64,000 bases of DNA, taken from assembly GCA_021014945.1 (NCBI GenBank), contig MU266350.1, positions 62,001 to 126,000 of the forward strand, given 5' to 3'. The position numbers were made by a program, and so were the translations under genes. This DNA comes from Leucogyrophana mollusca. Lineage: Eukaryota; Basidiomycota; Agaricomycetes; Boletales. The notes beneath the pieces were generated by a model. It had not been told where the DNA came from, ran no database searches, and saw only the letters and a program-made list of their open reading frames with translations. This document shows, piece by piece, positions 33,763 to 44,849 of this stretch. Position 1 is the first letter of the stretch; each line of letters starts with the position of its first letter.

Positions 33763-34203
33763 GTGTTTTCGTCGATGTCCGTTTCTCTTCGCTTTATTTC
33801 CTCCTGCTATGTATACGAAGGGCATCATCGGTAGCATCTCTCCCTGTCAGCATTAGATTTTATTTCTTATCTTTACTGCAAACAATACAATCATCCTGCA
33901 TGGCTCTCCCTACTGGTCATCCGCATCCCCGGTTGTCAATACTTCAGCAATCACCTGCGATCACACTCCAAAAATTCAACTCCGCGCAATTGCGATCGTC
34001 CCAATCAAGTGCTAAACATAGGTCGGCCCACGCCTTTTTCTTCCGGCCTCCGAGCACCAAAACGGGGTCCCGTCGGCACCTCCACCCTCCACAACGTGAC
34101 GGAGCATTCGAGTTCTCACTGCTGGGATAGGCTTTTGAACCCGGTTGCTCAGGACGTCCATTCACCTCATCGAGTTTAGGCGATCTAACCACGCAGATTC
34201 GCC
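33763..34203. other. Intergenic region between the oxaloacetase-like gene and flavocytochrome copy 2
   Basis: A 440-base spacer. The left part is T-rich 3' flank and the right part is the promoter of the second flavocytochrome. No gene is seen. Confidence 0.4.
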
Positions 34204-36763
34204 ATGGCCAGCACAGGAAGGACGCTTTCGGGCAAGGAAGTCGCCAAGCATAACAGCCGTGAAAGTTGTTGGATCATTGTACATGGTGTGTTATGAAATT
34301 TGTCGTTCTCATGCGTTGCATGTGGATGTAGTTTCGCTTCGTTTTTCAGTCTCTTTACGGCTAGTTCTGAACGTTTGGACTGACGTGCATACCCGGCTGT
34401 AGGAAAGGTGTATGATGTCACTGACTTCTTAGACGGTGCGTCTTGACTTCGACAGCTAAGAAGGCACGATTTTAACTCCTATGCACTGCTACAGATCATC
34501 CTGGTAGGCACTTGCTGAGTGTGAGAGGCGCGATATGCTTACTGTATAATTACAGGTGGAAGCAAAATTATTTTGAAGTACGCCGGCAAGGATGCTACGT
34601 ATGTTTCTTCTGCTGCAAAGGCTCCTACCATCTCGCTGAAACCAGAGGCAGCCGGGAGTATGATCCTATCCATCCGCCAGACGCAATCACGACCAACCTG
34701 AAACCCGATAAGCAGTACGTATCTCTTGCCCCGTGAACATGGGGGACAATGAGCGAGCCATCATTTGTAGTCTCGGAAGCGTCGACCTCAATACCGTGGA
34801 AAAGGTGGAAGTTATTGTTACTGACGAAGAACGCGCGCGCCAGGATCGCGTCGCTGCTCGTCCTCCACTTTCTGAGATTCTCAATCTGCATGACTTTGAG
34901 GTGGGTAACCTTCCTTTCCAGCCACTCGTGTCATCCGTGCTAAGTATGGATCCTCGAAGGCGATTGCCAAGGATGTCATGCATGAGAAGTCATGGGCGTA
35001 TTACTCCTCAGCTGCGGACGATGAGATCACGAACCGGGAGAATCATGCTGCATTCCACAGGTACACTTCCTCTCTGGATGGCACTGAATACATAACTAAC
35101 GCTCCTCACCAGAATATGGTTCCGCCCACGAATCTTGCGAAATGTGAACAAGGTAGACTGGTCGACTACCATCCTGGGTCAGAAGTCAAAAATGCCCCTG
35201 TACATTGTATGTCATCACTGAGAGACAGCTAAACTCCGCCATTCACGGTGATATTGGTCTCTAGACCGCGACAGCACTTGGCAAACTTGGGCACCCAGAT
35301 GGTGAGCTGAATTTGACCAGGGCTGCAGCCAAGCACGGTATCATTCAAATGGTCAGTGCTGGGCAGAGCTGTATTTGCTTTATGTTGTCTTAAACCCATT
35401 GCTCCAGATCCCGACGCTGGCGTCATGTTCATTCGACGAGATCATGGATGCCGCCGAGCCTGGTCAGGTCCAGTTCTTCCAACTGTATGTCTTGGTGAAA
35501 CTTCTGTGCTGGCTGCTGACCGAGATGCCGTTCAGATATGTCAACAAGGACCGAGAGATCACCAAGCGTATAGTGCAACATGCGGAGAAGCGCGGTATCA
35601 AGGGCTTATTCATCACTGTCGACGCCCCGCAACTTGGTCGACGTGAGAAGGTGCGCTGCTCCTTGTCTCACAATACATATGTCCAATCCTGACGACTTTG
35701 ACCAGGATATGCGACAGAAGTTCGAGGCTGAGGATCCGTCCGAGGTCAGCAAGGCCGGTGCGGATGGCGTTGACCGATCTCAGGGAGCAGCCAGGGCCAT
35801 CAGTGTGCGTGTGCTCGTGTCGCAGTTCAAGTTCGTCTGACAGTCAGGTGCACGTCGTATAGTCTTTCATTGACCCCGGTTTGGACTGGTCCGACCTTAA
35901 GTGGTTCAAGTCCATCACAAAGAGTGAGCTCTAACTTCGTTGAAATGTAAGCTGTTTCTCAACGTGAGGACCTTTCATTACAGTGCCCTTGATTCTCAAA
36001 GGAGTACAATGCTGGGAGGTAAGCACCTTATTCAAAGTACGTCTTCTGTGTCGCTAACGTGAGCCCTGCGCGATTTAGGACGCTCTCGAGGCATACGATA
36101 GCGGCATGGCCGGTGTCGTACTATCCAACCATGGAGGCCGCCAGCTCGACTTCGCGCGTTCCGGTATCGAAGTCCTCGTTGAAGTCGTTACTAACCTGAA
36201 GGAAAAGCGCGGCTTGTCGTTCCCGAACGAGAAGTTCCAGCTATTTGTGGATGGTGGTGTGAGGCGTGCGACAGATGTCATCAAGGCTGTAGCTTTGGGA
36301 GCTACTGCTGGTACGCGCTCATTGAGTACTCTTGATGAAGATATCATGTTCATTTATTGTATCACGTCTCTAGTTGGTGTCGGCCGACCGTTCTTGTACG
36401 CCTATTCCTCGTATGGTCCGGAGGGAATGGACAAGGCGCTACAGATCTTGCATGTGAGCTGCCCAAGGGTTCCTAAAACTCTAACCCTACCACAATGCTG
36501 ATCCGCTCTGTGACGCAGGACGAATTCGAGATGAACATGCGATTGATAGGTGCACGCAACATCAAAGAAATTGTGCCAGAAATGGTTGATGCATCAAATA
36601 TCCATCTCCACATGGTCGCCGTTCCAAGTGACAACTTATACGAGAGCAACTGTAAGTAGTCGATGTGCCCGCTCAGGTATCGCCAGATCATTAACGGCGG
36701 TGTCATATGCAGATGAACGATTACAAGGCGCGCGTCTGAGGGAGTTGAAGACGAAACTATAGG
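34204..36763 (+). CDS. Flavocytochrome b2-type FMN alpha-hydroxy acid dehydrogenase, copy 2
   Basis: A paralogue of the gene at 28189-30347, on the opposite strand and pointing outward. The N-terminus [18 protein letters not shown] leads straight into the cytochrome b5 domain ([23 protein letters not shown]) and the second heme ligand, [10 protein letters not shown]. The FMN domain has [72 protein letters not shown], the catalytic [16 protein letters not shown], and [19 protein letters not shown]. It ends RELKTKL. More than a dozen short introns are present. One extra intron relative to copy 1 splits the heme-binding HPGG motif and leaves a 9-nt exon at 34495-34503. All key residues are present. 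The substrate is uncertain: L-lactate, glycolate or glyoxylate. Confidence 0.9.
34495..34503 (+). other. 9-nt exon inside the heme-binding motif of flavocytochrome copy 2
   Basis: The bases ATCATCCTG between a CTACAG acceptor and a GTAGGC donor supply D-H-P and the first base of the next glycine. They join TTC TTA GAC G upstream to GTGGAAGC downstream. Without this exon the axial heme histidine would be lost. Confidence 0.75.
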
Positions 36764-37048
36764 CGCGACACCCAGATGCTGTGATCTCCCAGGAAGGATG
36801 AAGGATACCTATACACAACGCTTTCGGTGCTCTGTTAGTATGCAAATATGTTGATCCGTACACATTTAGAATTATCGTCGTATCGTTTTGGTCTGTTCGC
36901 ATGATATTATTCAGTTTTTGATAGAAGTATGTGGTACTGAATAGAGTGTGGATAGGGAGGTGGGTTGGTGTAAAGTTGAGGGGCAGGCTTGACGAGACCA
37001 GCTAGATAAATAAATGCCTGGGGTTGGTGACAATGGTCGATTTGCGCG

Positions 37049-37933
37049 CTAGTTTAGGAGCTCCTCATGCACGTTGAAGTGCCTTTGGAGAACAATTTAG
37101 CATGGGTCCTGACTTTGCCTGAGGTGAGCACCGAATGCTTACCGAACAATCTTTCCAGTCCCTTCGCATGAACCCGAACCTCCCTCTCCCCACTTTACTA
37201 TCCACCTACCGAGAACTTCTCCTTTCGAGTTCATCGTCTCCGCTACAGTCTCTACCTGTCCCGGCGCCCCCATTTTAGCGGCACTAACAGCGTCCTCTTC
37301 TGCGGGGGGTAGCAAAACCGATTCTGCAAGCTCCCACTTCGCGAACGGCCGCTTCGTGTCCACCAAAAAATCAGAGTCGTACACTCTAGTGATGAGCTTG
37401 TTAAGCGTCAGAGACATCGTGGTCATCTCTATGCCTTCTATCCCGCCATTCTCCGCTGGAGTGAGACGGCGGAGGTCGACAACGTACGGGGCGCCGCACC
37501 AGCCTACGAGGGCGGTGGAGATGGAACTGGTGGATAGTGCGGTGGCTGCGAGGACGATCCGGGCAGAGAATGGAAGGGAGGATTCGACGATAAAGATGAA
37601 CGGCGCCATGGTAAATGAGAGACCCAGAGAAGACAATGAGAATATCTTTAGCCGGCGGAACGTTGCAGTCAGAGGCCCATGGTATGAAAAGCTCTCGTCT
37701 GAGATTGTGCTAGAGCTCGGTGCGGTTTTTTGTGCCAAAACAGCATCATTCGATGCATGTGAGGTATTTGAGAGGCATCGGCGAGATAGATGGTTGAGAG
37801 AAGTGCTTGAGCGTCCTAGTTGTTGGTTAGACCATGCAGAATAAAGCCTTGCTGTACTGCTGCCGGATAATATTGGTCTCCGTAGCAAGGCTTTTCGGCA
37901 GCAGCCAAGTCCCAGCGTTGTGAGTGGTGGCAT
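37049..37933 (-). CDS. TMEM70-like mitochondrial protein
   Basis: Two exons: 37933-37143 and a 34-nt terminal exon, 37082-37049, joined by a 60 bp intron (GTAAGC donor, GCTAAAT branch, AAAG end). The unspliced frame stops inside the donor. Splicing adds HFNVHEELLN, the usual end of this family, giving 274 residues. The first 60 residues are rich in Arg, Ser and Leu, as in a mitochondrial presequence. The core has YHGPLTATFRRLKIFSLSS, two hydrophobic segments (FTMAPFIFIV and ARIVLAATALSTSSISTALVGW) and GAPYVVDLRR. In animals TMEM70 helps assemble the ATP synthase c-ring and complex I. The fungal role is inferred from family only. It is head to head with dynactin p25. Confidence 0.75.
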
Positions 37934-38013
37934 GAGGGCGACAGGTTGTAATAAGCGAGACGCGCCAAAAAGTCAAGCCTGCCTGCCGTTTCCTCTGACG
38001 CGTTCATGCGGCT
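37934..38013. promoter_or_regulatory. 80-bp bidirectional promoter
   Basis: Start codons of the TMEM70-like gene (-) and dynactin p25 (+) are separated by only 80 bases, so both core promoters and both leaders must overlap here or lie inside the neighbouring gene. No TATA box is seen. Confidence 0.6.
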
Positions 38014-38803
38014 ATGGATGCTCCAGTTTACTACTCAAAGGCAGAATTCATAGAAACTGTGAGTGTTTGCATGCCGAGCACACTAGTTTGCTTGAGCCTT
38101 TTATGACAGGACACAGGGAACAAAGTGTCAAGGCGAGCCACGATCGCTGGCCCGCAAAACATCATCCTTGGCGGAAAGACCATAATATCTAGTGGGGCCA
38201 TCATACGAGGCGACTTGCGCCGGACGGGACCTGGGCATGCTGTGGTCATTTCTTTGGGGAGATACTGTCTGGTCGGAGAAGGATGTGTGATGAGGTGACC
38301 TCGCTCGTTTGTCCACACCGACCTGGAAAGGTCTCAATATCTATGTTCACAGGCCGCCCTACAAGACCTATCGCGGAAACTTCAATTACTACCCCATGAA
38401 AATCGGAGACCATGTTCATATTGGTGCCAACAGTGTGGTTGAAGCTGCGACGATCGGCAATCACGTAGTCATAGGCAAGAACTGTGTCATTGTGCAACCT
38501 TTTCTCCTCTTTCATTTTCAGGGCCTGTGGTTGATTGGTGCTAATTGCAGGGAAAGTTCACCATCATCAAAGACTGCGCACAAGTAGCAGATAACACTGT
38601 CGTGCCTCCGAACACAGTGATACCTGCCCTGGCACTCTTTACTGGTTCACCAGGTATATTGCTACAACTATTCCTTACCAGATTGACTATAGCGCTAATG
38701 CTTTGTAGGTCGCTTTGTTGAAGACCTACCCGAGTCTACGCAAGAAATGGTTGAAGCACAGACGAAACAGTATTACACGCGGTTCCAGCCTCTGGACCGA
38801 TGA
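38014..38803 (+). CDS. Dynactin subunit p25 (DCTN5 family)
   Basis: Part of the pointed-end complex of dynactin, which links dynein to endosomes and supports nuclear and vesicle transport along microtubules. Five exons (38014-38058, 38110-38294, 38353-38491, 38551-38653, 38709-38803) give 188 residues, close to animal and fungal p25. The start MDAPVYYSKAEFIETDTGNK is typical. The left-handed beta-helix hexapeptide repeats are clear: IAGPQNIILGGKTIISSGAI, IRGDLRR, HVHIGANSVVEAATIGNHVVIG and DNTVVPPNTVIP, ending SPGRFVEDLPESTQEMV and a tail with YYTRFQPL. All junctions keep phase. A good single-copy housekeeping marker. Confidence 0.93.
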
Positions 38804-41699
38804 CACGACATCCATAGCTTCTTCCGCCTCCTTCCCTCATGCTCTTGTCGCGCTATCATTTGTACTCTTAGCCATTTTCTGTAACATCAGGTATGCTCTT
38901 GTCTCACTCGTTCGTACCATGATGTATTCAAAGAATGACGCCCTGATGCATGTCCCGTTTGAGGGATATGAACTGATGCTATTTAGCATAACTTTACTGA
39001 TCTTTGTGTTCCTCGGTCTGGTGTCAATTGATGCGAATGCTGACCCTAGCCTCTCCCCAGGCTGGAATGCGAATCTCTTCATGTTACCATCCCACTTCTT
39101 GCCATGTTTGGGGTTTTCTGTCATGCTAGATCCTTACACAGGCATCGAGCATCGCGTCTGCATAGTTCATGAACTCAACATATGCCCACGGTTATTGGTT
39201 CGCGCCGACCATCCCTTCGGTTCCATTGCGAAATTCAAAATACAATACTGTCGTTTCTCTGGCCGTGCGGCGGCCGCGATTGCACCATGATCATCGAAGT
39301 ACCTTCGCCTTGCGATAGCCCGGTTTGATATGTAATCGTCACTGGGAGTGGAGTACCCATCCCGGATCCTGGAGAGAATTACTGGACACTTGGCATTCCT
39401 TGTATGCCATGCTCGTCGTCCCCCACCTCTGTCCCATAGTAGGGTGGATTGCCCAAAGACAAACATGCGGACTGCTGCACTGAGATCCTTTACCAATTAT
39501 TACCCCTTAGGCCTCATGCAGAATTGGTCCATATCCGAACTGATGTAGAATGTCGCTATACAGTCTTATGTTGGAAACTCGCTTAGCACGGTCCACGATC
39601 CTCGATGAGCCCATGCGACCCCACAAGATCGCTAGGAAACCATTCTGCTGTGAAGGTGGATTTGGTGCGTTGCTTGAGTTATCTTGGTTTCTACACGCAA
39701 AGTAATGATCGTTCAACTGACCCCTATACTGTCAGACTTCTACCTAAAAGTCCTGCCAGTGGAGGTGGTTCTTATCACGGAAAATCACACCGTGCCTACG
39801 ACATCCGCTGAAGAATCCGTGTTACTTTTGTCTCACCAGCAACACGAGCGCTCCCAATTTTCGGATGGGGACGTATGGGTGATGATGACAGCCTTCATGT
39901 ACCGCGAAGGTCTATCCTGACTTGCATTTGACAATGCAAGATCGCAGATCCGATCCACCCTATACGACGTCCACCGATTTTTTTCCCGCGTAATTCCCCA
40001 GTATTCGCAGTGATGTTTTCGCTCCCCCTACTGTCAACGGGGTCGGAAGGACAATGCGATATGAATCTCACTTGCTTGGATGGAGTGGACACTGATGATT
40101 TTGAAAAATTGCTGGCGCAGCCCCACCCGATGTACATACATACCGCGACTTGCGTTCAAGAGACAAGGCGCGCCCACTAGCGGACGGACGGTAGCCGAGG
40201 CGAAGAGTTTGTAGCAAGGAACGAGTGAGGGGGATAGGGGTGTTGTCAGTGGCGGCACCAATGACCAGTAGGCGAGGGATGCTGGTAAATATGAGTAGCT
40301 GCTGATTGTTGCTGAAGTCTCATGAACGTTTGGAGCGAAATTAGTAATTGATGAGGTGAAGCGCTCCAGAAATCCGAAAGAGTTCAAAGCGACTTAAGGG
40401 CGTTATCGACTTCTGGTTCACTAAATTTGACTTGTGCAAGGGTTCAGTTTCTTTGAAAATGAAGGCATTCTCCTTCTGTAACAGGATCCATCTGAACATG
40501 CTCCGAGACAGCAAGAAGCAGGCGAGAAAAAATCCTTGAAACTGGGGTTCGCTCTGGTTCGCTGGACCCTTAGGCTCGTGCATCATGTACGTATCGGAAG
40601 CAAAACCCAAAACAAGTCATTGACATGTGCAGTGTAACGCTTGCTACACAACGGCCACAACACACTGCGCACTCCAAGCTCACCCACGAAATTCGGCCAG
40701 AGTGTGGTATTGGCAGCAAATAACAATACAGTCCCCTCACTAATCAGCTATCGTGATAATGACGAATGATTTGATATAGTAAGTTCGTTCTGTTGAGATC
40801 GAGTTTTCCACGTTTTCCCTGCCAACTGCACATCGTGTTGATCATGATCATGACCCACCCGAATTTGTAGGAACCCCGAGTTGTCCTGAATTATGCGGGG
40901 CAAGTGCGCGTCGCCGGAAATCTCTTTATGGTCCCAATATCAACCTTGCTGGACCGAACCCGCTCAGTGGGCTCTGCTATGTGGTATCTCGACGGTACCT
41001 CAGGCCTTGCGGATGTTCCACTGTATCGAACTTAAATGCGATCCCTTTTTGGGAGCCGAATAGCACTGAACGAAATGAAATCATGATTGGCAGAGGCCAT
41101 GGAAGGATGGAGTTGGCCATGGGCTCACCTAGATAGAGTCCACACGGGGCCACGTTCCTCTGTTTCCTTCCATTCATCCCAAGTCTAGGACGACGTCAAC
41201 GGCATCGGCGCTTCGTTGACAAGGTAAGAACGATGGATTAATGCGACATAAAACTCCATTCAGACTCCAGAGCAAGTTCATGGGTCCCCATTATACTTCC
41301 TTTGGAAGATCGGGAAGCTGCGGGGTCACTTGCGCGTTATCAGAACAGACTACGCTCTTGCGGTAAGTACTGGAACTCCGTGATGCATAGATGTGAATTG
41401 TGATCAGTCCTGCCACTTCCATTCAATAGTGTCCCTTCCATGGCCATTGGATCTTATGACACCCCTGTTGGATGTTCCCCGTAAGGGACATAAAACTGAC
41501 GTGAATAGGGGCTTCTCTGCTGCATGTCTGCATGTCCTTGGTAACTGGATCTACAATCAGAGCATATCTAATCGATAGGACCTTTATGCGTGACGCACGT
41601 TGCGCACACGGCGAATGTCTCACCAGCGTTTCCCGTGCTTAAAAGGATCGTGCAGAACCCTCTGTTACTTGTCATTAGTTTCCAAACTACCATCCAAGT
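38804..41699. other. 2.9 kb gene-poor region with a membrane-protein-like remnant
   Basis: Just after dynactin p25, 38820-39290 reads as hydrophobic spans in the plus strand (ALVALSFVLLAIFCNIR, then ELMLFSITLLIFVFLGLVS), with no start codon of its own. It could be a decayed multi-pass protein, vaguely RTA1-like, but this is weak. The stretch 39300-40560 holds nothing I can assign. From about 40590 the sequence is the upstream half of VIT-VWA repeat unit 1. Confidence 0.35.
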
Positions 41700-44369
41700 A
41701 TGTGTGCCCCGCCTGCACCTGCGCCTGCTTACTGTTACCCCTACGTCCCTCCCCCTCCCCCGCCTCCTCCTCCGTATGTCCCACCTCCACCCCCACCCCC
41801 GCCGCCGCCGCCACCACTTATTCTCAAGGAATGCAAGATTGATGTTAAAATTATGGATGTACACTCGTTGGTGACGCTCTCCCAGCAATTCCACAATCGG
41901 AGCAACTTAACCGCCAACCAAGTCACCTACACGTTCAGTATGCTTGCCAGCGCCGCTATCTGCGCTTTCGAGATGGTTCGCGCAGATGGCACAAAGGTCG
42001 CTGGTGTCGCCAAGGAGAAAGAGCAGGCTCAGCGTGAGCTCAAATCTGCTCTTGATGCTGGTAAGACTGCAGCTCTCGGCGAGGAGCAGACGAAAGATAG
42101 TACGCTAGACCGATCTCCTATTTACCACGACCTCAGCTCACCTTGCTGCGCTAGTTTTCTCGATCTGTGTCGGGAATGTCCTTCCGAATGAGACGATCAC
42201 AATAAACCTGAGCTACATCAATGCTCTCACGGATGATGAGAACCCGAACCAAATACGCTTTACCCTTCCGCGCGCATACTTGCAGCGCTACGGCACTGCA
42301 CCCACAGATAAGATCACAGAGGGCACGCGCCACGAGGACATCCCATTTACGATGGACGTCTTCATCTCTCAGGCGGGTCGCGTGAGATCGGTCAGTTCCC
42401 CCGCATACAACATGTCCCTCGACCTCGGCAGGCCGGCCAACATTCCTCCCTCCGCCGGACCAGACGAGAATTTTGCCACTGTTGCTATCCGACGCAGTGA
42501 CGTGTCTGGCCCATCCAAAGACGTCGTTCTCGTCATTACTGCTGATGGCCTCGACAAACCTCGCGCGTTTATTGCAGACAATCCCTTCCCCGATCAGGAG
42601 ACAACCGCCATTGGCGTCACGCTTGTGCCACAGTTCAGGCCCATAGAAGCGCCTAACGGGATGGAATACATCGTTCTTGTAGATCGCAGTGGCAGCATGG
42701 ACGGCGTTAAGCTGAAGATGACACAAGCGGCACTCGTCGTTCTCTTGAAGAACTTACCCTCGGAAAATTCCTACTTCAATGTATTCTCCTACGGGACAAA
42801 CGTTACTTCCCTCTGGCCCAAAAGCAAGCTCTATGACCAGATCACGGTTGATGAGGCGACCAAACACATCAAGTAAGTAGTGAGAATCTTGTGACTTCCA
42901 TTTACGCTGACTTACTTCCATCTACCAGCGCAATGAAAGCTGACTACGGTGGTAAGGAAATCGCGAAAGCTCTGGATGCCGTCTACAACTCGCTTCCTCC
43001 GCCGCTTGCCAGGCCAGTCTCCATATTCCTTTTGACCGACGGCGGGGCTTGGAACGTCAAGGAATGCATGGCCAAGACCGAAAAGGCCATTCGTGACCGC
43101 GCCACCAATACCGCATTCATGCGCGTGTTCACCGCTGGTATGGGCGACGGCGTGTCTACCGAGACATGTGATGGCATTGCCCGCGCCGGTGGAGGAATGT
43201 CCACCTATATCCTCACCCCTAATGAACCATACATGGGCAAATGTGCCAGGCTGGTGCGCGCAGCACGAACGGCGCCCGTCACCAACGTCGAAGTTACGTG
43301 GCAAGCCCCGCAGCCACCGCGGGGGCCATCCGTGGCCCCGGGAGCAACCATTAACCTATTCCAGCCAGATGTTAACTATGATACTGGAGACACTGGCGCG
43401 GTCGCGCGTGTTCAACAAGCCCCACACAACCTCCCCAGTTTCTTCCCTTCTACACGCTTCCAGGTGTACGCCATCGTTCCGAAGGGAACTGCACTTCGGG
43501 ACCCCGAAATCAAGATCAAAGGCTACATACCAGCGACGGGAAACCCCATTGAATTACCGGTGACCGTTCGCAATCTGTCAGACCCCGCGGGAAGAACAAT
43601 CATAAATATCAGCGCTGCCAAAGCGCTCATCACAGATGCGGAAGACGGGACAGCACCAGGAACACCAGACGAACTCAAGGCCGACATCATCCGCAAGGGT
43701 ATCGCCTATGGCCTTACGAGTCGCTACACCAGCTTAATCGCCATTGACAACGGTCAGCGTCCCGCACGTCCTGTGGGCGTCGGTCGTACGGTCACGGCAA
43801 CTAGTTTCGTGGCAACACCAGATGCGAACACCGGTAGCTCTGAGCCCCCTGAAACTGGGTCGGCTTCTCCCCCAGCTACGAGGGGCCTTACTGCGGAGAT
43901 TGCTACCATGTCATTCGCAGCGTTTTCTGCACCACCAGAAGCCGTGGCGACTCGTAGCTTTGACATATCCACTGCGTCCTTCACAGGGTGGTCTGATGGG
44001 AATGACGAAGACGGCGACGATGACCTCGCTGAGGAGCCGCCGGATAGCAATCAAGCTGTCCTTTACAAGCTCGCTCGCTGGCAGCAATTCGATGGCGGGT
44101 TTGCCTCCAAGGCTGATTTTGCAACCGACCTGCTGATCAGCCTTGGTGGAGACACCGCTCAGCCTGTGCTGGACAAGTTTAGTCTCAGTGGGGAAGTCGC
44201 TGCTGTATTCCTTGCTTGGGCATGGTTGCGTCTGTGTGGTGGTGAGGAGGCCGAAGGTATGAAGGAGAAGGCTGATTCATGGCTCCGGGCGAGCGCTCAG
44301 TGGCAAGGCCTTGATATCGACGCTATCCAGCGCGAACTTCTTGACGTTATCACTTTTCTTCCTTTTTGA
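41700..44369 (+). CDS. VIT-VWA domain protein, copy 1
   Basis: Three exons (41700-42099, 42155-42872, 42929-44369) give 852 residues. A proline-rich leader (residues 3-40) precedes a VIT domain at about 40-165 (CKIDVKIMDVHSLVTLSQ, FSICVGNVLPNETITINLSY). The VWA domain at about 300-480 has a complete metal-ion site: DRSGSM, the mid threonine and LLTDGG. A beta-rich stretch follows, then an acidic linker after SFTGWSDGND. A C-terminal helical domain at about 745-852 (LYKLARWQQFDGGFASKA, WLRASAQWQGLDIDAIQREL) is like that following VIT-VWA in PARP4 and inter-alpha-trypsin heavy-chain relatives. No signal peptide or span is seen, so it is probably cytosolic. Fungal members have no known function; adhesion-like metal-dependent protein binding is the family expectation. 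Confidence 0.88.
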
Positions 44370-44840
44370 ACTTCCGTTGAACCACCCCAAGTGCGTGCCA
44401 AAGATCCCGGGAATGCTCCTCCTGTACTTGTACTTGTATTGCCGTGTACTGAAAACGAATTGAATGAGCGCAATGACCATAGGAATACCCAGGTCATTAT
44501 GAGCGGAACATTCTAACCCCCGAGGCATCTGGGTGCCTCGGCGAATAAACGAACGAAGAGGGAGGTTGCGTGTAGTTGACGAAGGTAGGCGCGCTGGACA
44601 AGAATATGTAGGAGATGGGGAGCTTCGTTGGTGTGTGACGGATGTCGAAGCCTTGCTGGGATCAAGGACTTATCATGGCCTCACGTCGGGCGGAACTGAA
44701 CTGACCGATCGTTATTGGTTTCTTCGCAACCATGAAAATGATCTACCCGAGAGTGATAGCAGAACACCGTAAGTATCGCTGCGAACTCAAATGTAGCTTA
44801 CATATACGCGCACTACAGGTGTCATACAGTATTATATCAC
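44370..44840. other. 3' flank of VIT-VWA copy 1
   Basis: Conserved with the flanks of copies 2 and 3, including ACTTGTATTGCCGTGTAC and the block GTGATAGCAGAACACCGTAAG. No coding frame is credible. Conservation reflects the repeat unit. Confidence 0.5.
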
Positions 44841-44849
44841 AATTTCGGT

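Noticed and set aside
38820..39290. Possible RTA1-type transporter
   Set aside because: Hydrophobic segments are present, but there is no start codon, the family arginine and glutamate pattern is not clear, and it reads on from dynactin p25 in another frame.
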